A stretch of DNA of 64,000 nucleotides from CAG-533 sp022779465 (GCA_022779465.1 JALFTB010000003.1:1-64000), one strand, 5' to 3'; numbered from the stretch's first letter, positions 24,318 through 34,027 are shown. A program made the numbers and translations. The notes: generated by a model from the sequence alone, not told the origin.

Positions 24318-24905
24318 ATGAATATATTAGAATTTATTGATACAATTGTAACTAATTTAATGAACGACATCGGAGCATTTGCTCCTATTTTAGCGGGTCT
24401 TCTTATTATAATAGAATCAATTCTTCCCATCTTACCACTTGCTTTATTTATTACCATAAATTTTTATTATATGGGATCTTTAGTAGGATTCTTAGTAAGT
24501 TGGATTTTAACTATAGTAGGTTGTTATTTATCATATCGATTATGTCGTAATAAATTAAAATCACACTTTGATAACATGTTAGATAAAAAAGAACATAAAA
24601 AATTACATCGTTTAATGAGGAGAATCGATAAACTATCATTAGAACAATTAACAATTTTAATTGCCATTCCTTTTACACCAGCCTTTATGGTTAATATTGC
24701 TGCTGGCTTATCAAATATGAATACTAAAAAATATCTTATCTCAATTATTATAGGTAAAATCTTTTTAGTATATTTCTGGGGATTTATTGGTACTAGTTTA
24801 ATTGAAAGTATCTCTAATCCTAAAGTATTAATTGAAATTGGTATAATGATGCTTGTTGCCTTCATTTTAAGTAAAATAGTAAATAAAAAATATAGAATAG
24901 AGTAG
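24318..24905 (+). CDS. VTT-domain (DedA/TVP38-like) membrane protein
   Basis: This is a polytopic membrane protein of the DedA/TVP38 family, whose members translocate lipids or maintain membrane homeostasis. Hydrophobic segments at about 15-40, 45-70, 120-150 and 160-190 surround the conserved E-S-I-L-P-I-L-P and LTILIAIPFTPAFMVNIAAGLSNM motifs. The ATG at 24318 has no SD sequence; TATAAT ends 6 bases before it, so the mRNA probably starts at the ATG itself (leaderless). 195 residues is normal for the short forms. It is followed after a few bases by rmuC. Confidence 0.75.
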   Translation: MNILEFIDTIVTNLMNDIGAFAPILAGLLIIIESILPILPLALFITINFYYMGSLVGFLVSWILTIVGCYLSYRLCRNKLKSHFDNMLDKKEHKKLHRLMRRIDKLSLEQLTILIAIPFTPAFMVNIAAGLSNMNTKKYLISIIIGKIFLVYFWGFIGTSLIESISNPKVLIEIGIMMLVAFILSKIVNKKYRIE

Positions 24906-24912
24906 GGATTTT

Positions 24913-25989
24913 ATGGAAATATTAGAATATATAATTTTAGGACTTTTAGTAATAGTAATCATTCTTTTAATTGTCTTATTATCAAAAAAGACTAATAATG
25001 ATGATATAACCGAAAAACTAGGAAAATTTGAAACTGACTTAATTAGATCACTAGGTGACTTTAAATATGAATTTAGTAAAAATATTGAAAAAGACTTTAA
25101 AGAAACTAATGAAGTAATTGAAAAACGCTTAAATTATATTAATGATAAAGTCAATGAAAGATTAGATTCTAACTTTGAAAAAACCAATAAAACTTTTTCA
25201 TCTATTTTAGAAAGAATCAGTAAAATTGATGAAGCTCAAAAGAAAATCGATGGCTTATCAAATGATATTATTGGTCTTCAATCAGTCTTAACTGATAAAA
25301 AAACTAGAGGTATCTTTGGTGAAACTAACTTAAATTATATCTTTAATAGTGTCTTTGGTATTAATGATAAAATTTATAAAACTCAAGTAACTATGTCTAA
25401 TGGCTACATTGCTGATGCCATTCTTTATGCTCCAGAACCACTTGGAACAATTGCTATTGATTCAAAATTCCCATTAGAGCATTATCAAATTATGACAGAT
25501 CAAAAGAAAGATAAATTAGAAAGAGAACTAGCCACTAAAGCATTTAAACAAGATGTTAAAAAACATATTGATGCCATTAAAAATAAATATATCATTCCCG
25601 GTGAAACCGCTAGTGAAGCTATTATGTTCTTACCAGCTGAAGCTATCTTTGCCGAAATAAATGCTTATCATCCTGATTTAATTGAATACTCTTATAAATC
25701 AAAAGTCTGGATTTGTAGTCCAACAACTTTAATGAGTACTTTAACCATTATAAGTATGATTCTAAAAAATATTGAAAGAGATAAATACGCTAAAGTTATT
25801 CATGAAGAATTAACTAAATTAGGAGTTGAATTCTCTCGTTACCGTGAACGTTGGGATAAATTATCAAGAAGCATCAATACAGTCTCTAAAGACGTTGAAG
25901 ATATTCATACTACAACTGAAAAAATAACCAAACGTTTTGTTTCTATCAGTAACGTTAACTTAATTCCGGAGGATATCAATGACAAATAA
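24913..25989 (+). CDS. rmuC: DNA recombination protein RmuC
   Basis: The N-terminal membrane helix (ILEYIILGLLVIVIILLIVLL) is followed by a coiled coil (about 35-125) and the RmuC nuclease-like domain (about 130-350). The GIFGETNLNYIF, AIDSKFPLEHY and IMFLPAEAIFAEI motifs are typical, and the length (358) is normal. RmuC limits inversions at short repeats. The stop overlaps the start of the double-HEPN gene by 11 bases, so the two are co-translated. Confidence 0.88.
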   Translation: MEILEYIILGLLVIVIILLIVLLSKKTNNDDITEKLGKFETDLIRSLGDFKYEFSKNIEKDFKETNEVIEKRLNYINDKVNERLDSNFEKTNKTFSSILERISKIDEAQKKIDGLSNDIIGLQSVLTDKKTRGIFGETNLNYIFNSVFGINDKIYKTQVTMSNGYIADAILYAPEPLGTIAIDSKFPLEHYQIMTDQKKDKLERELATKAFKQDVKKHIDAIKNKYIIPGETASEAIMFLPAEAIFAEINAYHPDLIEYSYKSKVWICSPTTLMSTLTIISMILKNIERDKYAKVIHEELTKLGVEFSRYRERWDKLSRSINTVSKDVEDIHTTTEKITKRFVSISNVNLIPEDINDK

Positions 25990-27583
25990 AGACTTATTAG
26001 AAAAAGCTGCCATTGGTTATCACCACCTATTAGAGTTTACTAAAGATCATGATACTAAACATTTACCATATTTAAAAACTTACTATGAACAAATAGTAAC
26101 CTTTATGCTTTTATGTTACTACCAAAGTAATATAGATATTGTTGATATTAAAAATAAACAAACTCTAGAAGAAGTATTTACTATGAAATCATTTGAAAGA
26201 GTAAATAGTGGTTATAGTTATGAAAATAGTAAATATATGGAATATGGGATTGGTATCGTTACTGAAAATACCGACATTCCTTATGAAACTCAAGTTAGAT
26301 ATATCCGTAACGCCTTAGCTCATAAAAGTTTCGACATCACTGAAGATGGTAACTTTCATATTAAAACTCCTTACTATGAAGCATTTATTGATCCTAAATG
26401 GTTAGAGGCTTTATTATTTAGTGTTCTATCAGACACTAGAAGTGATTTTAAAAAAGGCATGAGTGAAAGTGTAACTTTTAACTATCGCTCAGATAAACCT
26501 CTTATTCCTAGTGATTTTCGTTCTTATATTGCTAAAGGCTATATTAGTTTAATTGATATTGAACTAGGAACTGGAAGTAAAGATAAAGTTAAACAAGCTT
26601 TAGGGTTAAGAGAAGATGCTCCTATTGAAGAATTTAATGATATTTATCAGTTAATGAGACAAGTTATTTTACAAGGTTTAAATGATCGTATAACTGATCA
26701 AGATGGACCAGAAGAACATATAACTAAAATTAAGAAGTTCATTAAAGACCTAAATAAAGACCTAGATGGCGCAATTATTTTATCTCATAGACATTTAGAT
26801 TATAAAGACTTTGAAGACCTCATAAACAGTCCTTTATTTGCTAAATTAAAGACATATGATGATCAAGTAAGACATATGTATAACCATTACATAACCTCTA
26901 AAAATGAAGATGTAAATAATACTTTATCATATTGTTGTTTAAAACATGTTTTATTTAAAATTTACAATAATGAAGAATTAACTCCAGAAGATTATCTATA
27001 CTTAGAAGAATCTCTTGGATTTATTGTTAAAGCATATGGCAACTTAGTAGTTAACAATATTTGTTCAACTGCCGACTTTAGAGAAAATAGTTACCTGGTT
27101 GGTAAATTATTTAAACAAGATATGAATATTGATTTTGGTTATGCTAAAAACTATTATAAAGAAGCCATTAAACAATTAATTACATCATTAGAACAAATTA
27201 AAGAATATCCTCATGATGAAGAAATATCAGACCAAGAAAAGTCAATTAAATACACATTAAATAGATATAATCGTAGGCTATATCAAATAAGTCAAGGTGT
27301 TTATCCATCATTTCATATTCAAATGCGAAATATGTTAGCTCATGGGTATTTAAAATGTCATCAAGATCAAATTCATTTATATGAAAAAGCTAAAGCTATA
27401 ACTATTCCTAGATATTCTAGTAAAAAAAAGAAATGGAATACTAAAGACTTAAAAACACCCGTTATTTATAATGTTGATATGTCCCTAGAAACTTATAATA
27501 ATATGTTAACGTCTTTAAGCTTAAAGTACGGAATTGATCCACTAAAAACAGTTGATTTTAGTAAGTCAGATTTCCAAATGTAA
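25979..27583 (+). CDS. Unknown protein with two HEPN-type R-x4-H motifs
   Basis: I do not know this 534-residue family. Two identical-pattern motifs, RNALAH (R110-H115) and RNMLAH (R450-H455), each lie after a helix, as in HEPN ribonucleases (R-x4-6-H; the R-N-x3-H form is also that of Cas13 and Abi-type HEPN proteins). The spacing, one near each end, would let both HEPN sites face each other in one chain. The middle (about 170-400) is helical and without recognisable motifs. No CRISPR array is near. It overlaps rmuC by 11 bases with GGAGG as RBS, so it may be an RNA-targeting partner or a stress or defence protein; function is inference. Confidence 0.6.
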   Translation: MTNKDLLEKAAIGYHHLLEFTKDHDTKHLPYLKTYYEQIVTFMLLCYYQSNIDIVDIKNKQTLEEVFTMKSFERVNSGYSYENSKYMEYGIGIVTENTDIPYETQVRYIRNALAHKSFDITEDGNFHIKTPYYEAFIDPKWLEALLFSVLSDTRSDFKKGMSESVTFNYRSDKPLIPSDFRSYIAKGYISLIDIELGTGSKDKVKQALGLREDAPIEEFNDIYQLMRQVILQGLNDRITDQDGPEEHITKIKKFIKDLNKDLDGAIILSHRHLDYKDFEDLINSPLFAKLKTYDDQVRHMYNHYITSKNEDVNNTLSYCCLKHVLFKIYNNEELTPEDYLYLEESLGFIVKAYGNLVVNNICSTADFRENSYLVGKLFKQDMNIDFGYAKNYYKEAIKQLITSLEQIKEYPHDEEISDQEKSIKYTLNRYNRRLYQISQGVYPSFHIQMRNMLAHGYLKCHQDQIHLYEKAKAITIPRYSSKKKKWNTKDLKTPVIYNVDMSLETYNNMLTSLSLKYGIDPLKTVDFSKSDFQM

Positions 27584-27602
27584 TATAAATTTAATGTAAA
27601 AT

Positions 27603-27630
27603 CCACTTATTACCAAAACTTAAGTGGTTT
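27603..27630 (+). terminator. Terminator after the double-HEPN gene
   Basis: CCACTTA and TAAGTGG (27603-27609 with 27621-27627) pair around an 11-nt loop and are followed by TTTTCTT. Confidence 0.55.
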
Positions 27631-27667
27631 TCTTATGTTATAATCTAAGTATAAGGTGGTATATCAT

Positions 27668-28369
27668 ATGGAATTTATAGAATTAAAAGATGTTTATAAA
27701 GTATATAAAAATGGTGTAACAGGCTTAGCAGGAGTTAACCTAAAAATTAAAAAAGGTGACTTTGTTTTCATCATTGGGCACACTGCTAGTGGTAAAAGTA
27801 CTTTAATTAAACTCTTATATCGTGAAGAAAAACCTACCAAAGGTAGTGTTACAGTTGGTGGTATCAACGTAGCTAAATTAAGAAATAGTAAAATATATAA
27901 ATTAAGAAGAAAAATAGGTATTGTTTTCCAAGATTATAAACTATTACCTAAATTAACTGTTTATGAAAATGTAGCTTATCCTTTAGAAAGTTATGGTTTA
28001 AGTTCAGCTGAAATAAGACCTTTAGTTTTAGCAGCTCTAGAACAAGTTGGCTTATCTCATAAAGTTAGAAGTTTCCCTTATGAACTATCAGGTGGAGAAC
28101 AACAAAGAGTATGTATTGCAAGAGCAATTGTTAATAAACCAAAATTACTTCTTTGTGATGAACCTACTGGAAACTTAGACCCCGATACATCTAAAGAAAT
28201 AATGGATGTAATCAATAAGATTAATAAAGAACTAGGAACAACCGTTGTGATGGCTACTCATGATAAAGATATCGTAAATAGAATGAAGAAGAGAGTAGTA
28301 GTTATTAAAGATGGTTTAATAGAAGGAGATTATTTGAAAGGAAGTTATAAAGTAAATGAGAATATTTAG
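27668..28369 (+). CDS. ftsE: Cell division ABC transporter ATP-binding protein FtsE
   Basis: FtsE is the ATPase that, with FtsX, activates a peptidoglycan hydrolase at the septum or side wall. Walker A is GHTASGKST, the ABC signature is LSGGEQQR, and Walker B LLLCDEPTGNLDP follows. Of the candidate starts, the ATG at 27668 is best: AAGGTGG lies 8 bases before it, and TATAAT at 27639 gives a short leader. The next gene, ftsX, overlaps by 14 bases. Confidence 0.92.
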   Translation: MEFIELKDVYKVYKNGVTGLAGVNLKIKKGDFVFIIGHTASGKSTLIKLLYREEKPTKGSVTVGGINVAKLRNSKIYKLRRKIGIVFQDYKLLPKLTVYENVAYPLESYGLSSAEIRPLVLAALEQVGLSHKVRSFPYELSGGEQQRVCIARAIVNKPKLLLCDEPTGNLDPDTSKEIMDVINKINKELGTTVVMATHDKDIVNRMKKRVVVIKDGLIEGDYLKGSYKVNENI

Positions 28370-29264
28370 AATAATTGGTCGAAGCTTTATTAACGCATGT
28401 AAAAGTATTGCTCGTAACTTTAGTTTAAGTATCGCTTCAATAACCTGTACAATCATAACTTTAATATTAGTATCAATTGGTTTCTTAATCTCATATAACG
28501 TTAATAATATTACAAAAGAAATCGAACAAGAACTAACCATCGTGGTTTTTATGGATAAAAGTGTAACCAAAGAAGAACTAAGTAATACCAAAGAACTACT
28601 TGAAAAAACTGACAATATTAAAAAAGTAACATATAAATCAAAAGAAGATATTAAAAATCAAATGGCTAACGAAAATGAAACATTTGCTAAAATAATCGCA
28701 ACTTGGGATGAAAATGAAAACCCTTTACAAGATTCTTATATTATTGAAGTAAAAGATGTTAAAGATATTAATGAAACTGTAACAACCATTAAAAACATTG
28801 ATAAAGTAGATATCGTTAAATATGGTGAATCAATGGTTAATGAATTAATTAAAGTATTTGATTATGTTAAAAATGGAACTATTATCTTAGTAGTAGGGCT
28901 TATTTTAGTAACTGTATTCTTAATAAATAATACAATTAAAATAACAATCTTTAGTCGTAAAAAAGAAATTGATATTATGCGTTTAGTCGGAACAAGTAAC
29001 ACTGTAATAAAATTACCATTCCTAATCGAAGGATTCTTAATTGGAATGATAGGATCAATAATACCTATCTTAGTAACAATATTTGGTTATAGCTTTGCTT
29101 ATAATGCATTAGATATTGCTGGCTTATCAAATATCATGAGTGTTATAAAATTAGTTAATCCTAATGATGTTGTATATATGACCTCATTACTAATCTTTAT
29201 TATCGGATCAGTAGTAGGTATGTTTGGTAGCGTTAGAGCCGTTAGAAAGTACTTAACAATATGA
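28356..29264 (+). CDS. ftsX: Cell division ABC transporter permease FtsX
   Basis: It has four membrane helices, one near the N terminus (about 20-42) and three in the C-terminal half, with an outer loop of about 110 residues between the first two (EIEQELTIVVFMDKSV...). The length (302) fits. It signals through the outer loop to the secreted hydrolase encoded next. The stop (TGA) is overlapped by the start of the M23 protein. Confidence 0.92.
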   Translation: MRIFRIIGRSFINACKSIARNFSLSIASITCTIITLILVSIGFLISYNVNNITKEIEQELTIVVFMDKSVTKEELSNTKELLEKTDNIKKVTYKSKEDIKNQMANENETFAKIIATWDENENPLQDSYIIEVKDVKDINETVTTIKNIDKVDIVKYGESMVNELIKVFDYVKNGTIILVVGLILVTVFLINNTIKITIFSRKKEIDIMRLVGTSNTVIKLPFLIEGFLIGMIGSIIPILVTIFGYSFAYNALDIAGLSNIMSVIKLVNPNDVVYMTSLLIFIIGSVVGMFGSVRAVRKYLTI

Positions 29265-30466
29265 GAAAGAAACTAACTAAATATTTAATCTTTACTCTTT
29301 CCTTAATGCTATTTATTATGCCAACAGTTAATGCTAGTGACGCTAATACTTTAGCTGAATTAAGAAAAGAACTAAACACTTTAAAAAATAAAAAGAAAAC
29401 TCAAGATAACGCTAAAAAACAAACTAAAAACCAAATAAGTAGTGCTAAAAATAATATTTTCTCATCACAACAAGCTATTGAAACTGGCAAAAAACAAATC
29501 GAAGCATCAAAAAAAGAAATTGAAACGTTAACTGATGAAATAAATTCAACCAAAGGAAGCATTAAAAAATTAATGAACTCTTACCAAGTAATGGAAGGAG
29601 AAAACATCTATTTAGATTATGTTTTTAATGCTGATAGTTATGCTGATTTAGTTTATAGATATTCACTAGTAAAACAAATCTTAAACTATAATAATGATCA
29701 AATTGAAGACTGGGAATCAAAAGTTAAATATAATGAAGATTTACAAAAAGACTTAGCAAATAAAGAAGTACAACTTAATAAAAGCATTTCTAATCTAGAG
29801 AAACAATTAGACTCTCTAGGAACTCAGTTAGATGAAATTACGGAAATATCAATGGATATTCAAGAACAAATAGATGGTGTTGCCGATCTAATTAAATATT
29901 ATGAAAGTCTAGGATGTAAAGAAAACGAGAATCTAGATCAATGTGTTAGTGTTAGAGGTGACACCAGATTTAGAAAACCATTAACTAAAGGAACAATTAC
30001 AAGTTATTATGGTTATCGTATTCATCCAATTTATAATTACAAGAAATTCCATAGTGGAGTAGACATTGGTGGCAATAAAGAAGGTACTAATGTCTATGCA
30101 ACCGCCAATGGTCAAGTAGGTATGATTATTGATAAAACCTATAAAAAGATTTGTGGAGGTCGTCAAGTTTATATTTATCATACAATTAATGGTAAAAAAT
30201 ACACCTCAGCATACCTACATTTATTATCAATCAATGTTAAAGTAGGAGACAGTGTTACAAGTAATACTGTAATTGGTAAAGTAGGTGGAGGTAAAAAAAC
30301 ACAAAGTTGGGAAAAATGTTCAACTGGAGCTCACTTGCACTTTACTTTAGCTGAAGGATGGTATGGAAGAACATATTCATCTTATAGTACCTTCTTAGCT
30401 AAAACATTTGACCCTCAAAAAACCTTAAAATTACCAAATAAAAATACATATTGGTATAGTAGATAA
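29261..30466 (+). CDS. PcsB/EnvC-like coiled-coil M23 peptidoglycan endopeptidase
   Basis: The protein has a signal peptide (about 1-25), a long coiled coil (27-210 with breaks) and a C-terminal M23/LytM domain. Zinc ligands are present: His and Asp in FHSGVDIGG, and HLH in GAHLHFTL. Unlike the T4SS-linked M23 domain, this one is intact. Its position right behind ftsEX matches the FtsEX-PcsB/CwlO arrangement, in which FtsX releases the coiled coil to activate the enzyme. Confidence 0.88.
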   Translation: MRKKLTKYLIFTLSLMLFIMPTVNASDANTLAELRKELNTLKNKKKTQDNAKKQTKNQISSAKNNIFSSQQAIETGKKQIEASKKEIETLTDEINSTKGSIKKLMNSYQVMEGENIYLDYVFNADSYADLVYRYSLVKQILNYNNDQIEDWESKVKYNEDLQKDLANKEVQLNKSISNLEKQLDSLGTQLDEITEISMDIQEQIDGVADLIKYYESLGCKENENLDQCVSVRGDTRFRKPLTKGTITSYYGYRIHPIYNYKKFHSGVDIGGNKEGTNVYATANGQVGMIIDKTYKKICGGRQVYIYHTINGKKYTSAYLHLLSINVKVGDSVTSNTVIGKVGGGKKTQSWEKCSTGAHLHFTLAEGWYGRTYSSYSTFLAKTFDPQKTLKLPNKNTYWYSR

Positions 30467-30468
30467 TA

Positions 30469-30499
30469 AGCAGTAGATAAATAATTCTATTGCTTTTTT
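30469..30499 (+). terminator. Terminator after the ftsEX operon
   Basis: AGCAGTAGA pairs with TCTATTGCT (30469-30477 with 30486-30494, one G-T) and a T run follows. Confidence 0.7.
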
Positions 30500-30544
30500 A
30501 TTACTCATCTGCTAAACTAATAATAGAATAAAGGGATGACAAAA

Positions 30545-31429
30545 ATGGATAAATTAAGAAATATTTTAGATACAATTTATAATACCGAACATGGAATGTT
30601 ATATTTTTACTTAATCTTAGGAGCAATCGCGTTAATCTTTGTTGTATTAATTATTATTACTATAGTTAAAGCTAAAAAAGAAGATAAAATCTTAAAAGAA
30701 GTTGAAAAAAACAATCCAGCTTTAAAAAGTGAACCACAAGAAGAAGTAAAAGAACCTGTAAAAGTAGAACTTAAAGAAGAACCAACCGAAGAAATTAAAG
30801 AAGAACAAGAAGAATATGAACCAGAATATTATTCTGAAACTCAAATCTTTAATAAAGTATTAATGGATACTAATAATTATAATAACAATGAAGATTTAAC
30901 TCCAAGTCCAGTTCAAAATGAAGAAATTCCATTAACTATTCCCGAAACAAATGAATTAAATAAACCAGAAACAAACGATTCAGTATATCTAGAACCAGTA
31001 AAAGAAGATCTTGAAGATAAATCAATTGGTGAATTATTTACAGAAGAATTACCAGTTATATATCCAGAAATGACTGAAGAAGAGTTAAATAAAGAAGAAA
31101 CACAAGAAGAAACACAAGAAGAAACACCAGTTATTCAAGATACACCTGTAGTTCTAGAAGAACCTAAAGAAGAAAAGGAAGAAAATAAAGAATTAACTAA
31201 TACTCAAAGTATTCATATTTCAAATGATGAAATAAAAGCACGTTTAGCTAAATTAAAAAATTTAAAAAAAGAAGAACCAGCACCTGCTGAAAAAGAAATA
31301 CCTCTAGAACAATCAGATACTGGTTTAATAAATATTATGAGTAATGCAGGTATCAATGATGATATGGAACTTCCAGCTATCAAAGAAGCCCGTAATACCG
31401 AAGAAATTGACACAAATAAGACAATATAA
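30545..31429 (+). CDS. Single-pass membrane protein with long acidic tail, unknown
   Basis: One membrane helix (about 17-40: LYFYLILGAIALIFVVLIIITIV) near the N terminus is followed by about 250 residues rich in Glu, Pro, Thr and Asn (EEQEEYEPEYY..., TQEETQEETP), probably disordered and cytoplasmic. A basic helical segment (about 240-260) lies near the end. The ATG at 30545 is better spaced from AAAGGG than the one at 30536. No function is known; it stands between ftsEX and parE. Confidence 0.6.
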   Translation: MDKLRNILDTIYNTEHGMLYFYLILGAIALIFVVLIIITIVKAKKEDKILKEVEKNNPALKSEPQEEVKEPVKVELKEEPTEEIKEEQEEYEPEYYSETQIFNKVLMDTNNYNNNEDLTPSPVQNEEIPLTIPETNELNKPETNDSVYLEPVKEDLEDKSIGELFTEELPVIYPEMTEEELNKEETQEETQEETPVIQDTPVVLEEPKEEKEENKELTNTQSIHISNDEIKARLAKLKNLKKEEPAPAEKEIPLEQSDTGLINIMSNAGINDDMELPAIKEARNTEEIDTNKTI

Positions 31430-31443
31430 TTTGTCTTTTTTTT
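31418..31443 (+). terminator. Terminator at the end of the acidic membrane protein gene
   Basis: AAGACAA pairs with TTGTCTT (31418-31424 with 31431-31437), followed by Ts. The 5' arm is within the last codons. Confidence 0.65.
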
Positions 31444-31477
31444 GTACTTTTGATATACTTAACAAAGGTGATACTTG

Positions 31478-33391
31478 ATGGCAAAATACGATGAAAGTTC
31501 AATTACAATATTAGAAGGATTAGAAGCCGTAAGAAAAAGACCTGGTATGTACATTGGTAGTACCGATAAAAGAGGCTTACATCATCTAGTATGGGAAATA
31601 ATTGATAACTCAGTAGATGAAATAATAAATGGTTATGGTAATAAAATAACTGTAAGAATAAATAAAGATGGAAGCATAACTATCGCTGATAATGGACGTG
31701 GTGTTCCAACCGGAATGCATAAAAGTGGTAAAAGTACTCCCGAAGTAATTTATACAATACTTCATGCTGGTGGTAAATTCGAAACTAATGGTTATAAAGT
31801 ATCAGGTGGTCTTCACGGAGTAGGTGCCTCAGTAGTTAACGCTTTAAGCGATTGGATGGAAGTAACAATTTTAAGAGATGGCGCTATTCATCAAATTAAA
31901 TTTAAAGAAGGTGGCAAAGTAGATGTTCCTCTAAAGAAAATTGGTACAACCAATAAAACCGGAACAATCGTAACCTTTAAACCAAATGCCGAAATATTTA
32001 AAAATCTAAGCTTTAGTTACACAACCATCTGTGAAAGAATGCAAGAAAGTGCTTTCTTACTTAAAGAATTAACTTGTGAAATAGAAGACGTTCCTGATAA
32101 TAAAAAAGTTTCATACCATTATGAAAATGGTTTAATCTCATTTGTTGATTACATTAATGAAGATAAAAAAGTCTTACATAAAGTAGTTCCTATTCATGGT
32201 ACTAAAAATAATATTGAAGTAGATATCGCTCTTCAATATACTGACTCTTATAATGAAAGTATAATATCTTTTGTTAATAATGTTAAAACCATTGATGGTG
32301 GAACTCATGAAGTAGGATTTAAAACTGGTATAACCAAAGCCTTTAATGATTATGCTAGAAATAACAATCTTCTTAAAGCTAAAGATGCTAACTTTGAAGG
32401 TAGTGATGTTCGTGAAGGACTAACTGCCGTTATAAATTTAAAAATCCCCGAAAATCTTTTACAATTCGAAGGACAAACTAAAGGTAAGTTAGGTACTCCA
32501 GAAGCAAGACCTGTCGTTGAATCAATAGTTTATGACAGCTTAAAATACTACTTAGAAGAAAATAGAGAAATCTCTGTTACAATCATTGATAAAATGAGTA
32601 AAAGTAAAATAGCTCGTGAAGCTGCCAGAAAGGCTAGAGAAGAAGCTCGTAATGGCAAAAGTAAAAAGAATGAAGCACGTAATTTAAGTGGTAAATTAAC
32701 CCCTCCACAAGCTCGAAATCCTAAAATAAACGAATTATTCATCGTCGAAGGAAATTCAGCCGGAGGAACCGCTAAAAAAGCTCGTAACCGTAAATTTCAA
32801 GCCATCTTACCATTAAGAGGTAAAATAATTAATACTGAAAAAGCTTCAACAGCAGATATCTTCAAAAACGAAGAAATAAATACTATGATTCATTGTATTG
32901 GAGCAGGGTATGGACCAGACTTTGATATTAAAGATATAAATTATGACAAAGTCGTAATCATGACCGATGCCGATGATGATGGTGCCCATATTCAATGCTT
33001 ACTATTAACATTCTTCTATCGCTTCATGAAACCATTAATTGAACATGGTCACTTATATATTGCTATGCCACCTCTTTATAAAGTAGAGTATGGTAATAAA
33101 CATGAATATTGCTGGACTAATGAAGAATTAAAAGATTGTACTAAAAACAAAACTAACTATAAAGTTCAAAGATATAAAGGTTTAGGTGAAATGAATCCAA
33201 CTCCATTATGGGAAACAACAATGGACCCTGAACATCGTAACTTAATTAAAGTTGATATTTCTGATGCCGTTTTAGCTGAAAAAAGAGTAAGCGTCCTAAT
33301 GGGAGATGAAGTTGAACCACGTAAAGATTGGATTAATGAAAACGTTGAATTCTCCTTAGAAGATGATTACCAAATCGAAACTAAAAGATAA
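31478..33391 (+). CDS. parE: DNA topoisomerase IV subunit B (ParE)
   Basis: ParE is the ATPase subunit of the decatenating type IIA topoisomerase. The GHKL motif (DNSVDE), the DNGRG(VP)TG motif, the RKRPGMYIGSTD start, and the TOPRIM motifs (EGNSAGG, DADDDGAHI) are all present, and 637 residues is a typical length. The sequence agrees closely with ParE of Gram-positive bacteria, including LSFVNN(V)xTxDGGTHEVGF. A near-identical GyrB would be slightly different here; no parC is adjacent. The ATG at 31478 has AAGGTG before it; the neighbouring TTG at 31475 is less likely. Confidence 0.88.
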   Translation: MAKYDESSITILEGLEAVRKRPGMYIGSTDKRGLHHLVWEIIDNSVDEIINGYGNKITVRINKDGSITIADNGRGVPTGMHKSGKSTPEVIYTILHAGGKFETNGYKVSGGLHGVGASVVNALSDWMEVTILRDGAIHQIKFKEGGKVDVPLKKIGTTNKTGTIVTFKPNAEIFKNLSFSYTTICERMQESAFLLKELTCEIEDVPDNKKVSYHYENGLISFVDYINEDKKVLHKVVPIHGTKNNIEVDIALQYTDSYNESIISFVNNVKTIDGGTHEVGFKTGITKAFNDYARNNNLLKAKDANFEGSDVREGLTAVINLKIPENLLQFEGQTKGKLGTPEARPVVESIVYDSLKYYLEENREISVTIIDKMSKSKIAREAARKAREEARNGKSKKNEARNLSGKLTPPQARNPKINELFIVEGNSAGGTAKKARNRKFQAILPLRGKIINTEKASTADIFKNEEINTMIHCIGAGYGPDFDIKDINYDKVVIMTDADDDGAHIQCLLLTFFYRFMKPLIEHGHLYIAMPPLYKVEYGNKHEYCWTNEELKDCTKNKTNYKVQRYKGLGEMNPTPLWETTMDPEHRNLIKVDISDAVLAEKRVSVLMGDEVEPRKDWINENVEFSLEDDYQIETKR

Positions 33392-33395
33392 AAAA

Positions 33396-33415
33396 AGAGA
33401 GACCTAAATCTCTCT
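33396..33415 (-). terminator. Terminator for def (minus strand)
   Basis: AGAGAGA/TCTCTCT arms are followed on the minus strand by a T run (A run at 33392-33397 on +). It lies between the parE and def stops. Confidence 0.65.
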
Positions 33416-33955
33416 CATAAGATCCTTATTTTTATAAGGATTTTTTTTATCAATTTTATCAACAAATAAGATACCATCTAAATGATCTAATTCATGTTGA
33501 AAAGCTACTGCCATATCTTCACGAACTCTAATATCATATAGATCACCATTTTCATCATAAGCTTCTACAGTTATTCTTGCATGTCTAGGCACAATACCTT
33601 CAACCTCACGGTTAACACTTAAACAACCTTCACCTTCACCAACATAAATTAATTCTTCACTCACACTTTTAACACGAGGATTAATTACAACATATCTATT
33701 AAATTTACCTTCTTCAATCTCCTCAGACACTACAAATATTCTTTTTAAAATACCTATTTGTACAAAAGATAAACCCATACCTGGTCTTAAATCATACTTT
33801 TCACTATATTCTTCAATTTGACTCATCTCCAAATAAGTTAAAGAATCATCAATTAACTTTTTAGTTTCTTCATCTAATGGAAAAGTAACATTACTAGATT
33901 TCTTATGCAATATCTTATTAGATTCATCTAAAATCTTAAAATTTGGTAATTCCAT
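33404..33955 (-). CDS. def: Peptide deformylase
   Basis: This removes the N-formyl group from new proteins. The three motifs are present: GMGLSFVQIG (GxGLxxxQ), EGCLSV with the metal-binding Cys, and QHELDHLDG (HEXXH). At 183 residues it is a type 2 or type 1b size. The gene is transcribed against parE and its 3' end carries the parE terminator. The RBS on the minus strand is AAAGGGGTG. Confidence 0.92.
   Translation of the reverse strand: MELPNFKILDESNKILHKKSSNVTFPLDEETKKLIDDSLTYLEMSQIEEYSEKYDLRPGMGLSFVQIGILKRIFVVSEEIEEGKFNRYVVINPRVKSVSEELIYVGEGEGCLSVNREVEGIVPRHARITVEAYDENGDLYDIRVREDMAVAFQHELDHLDGILFVDKIDKKNPYKNKDLMREI
33422..33448 (+). terminator. Terminator for parE, inside the 3' end of def
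   Basis: ATCCTTAT/ATAAGGAT arms (33422-33429 with 33434-33441) and a T run lie within the def coding sequence on the opposite strand. Confidence 0.7.
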
Positions 33956-34006
33956 AAAATAGGCACCCCTTTCAATAACGTATATAGTTTAACAAAAAAG
34001 TCAAAA

Positions 34007-34027
34007 AAAATAAAGAGTAAACTCTCT
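34007..34027 (-). terminator. Terminator for the DUF192 gene
   Basis: On the minus strand AGAGAG...CTCTTT arms are followed by an A/T tract ending in a T run. It reads toward the def gene. Confidence 0.5.

Noticed and set aside
25979..27583. Small Cas13 effector
   Set aside because: Two R-N-x3-H motifs fit, but there is no CRISPR array or Cas1/Cas2, the protein is only 534 residues, and no crRNA-processing region is evident. I keep it as a HEPN-type unknown.
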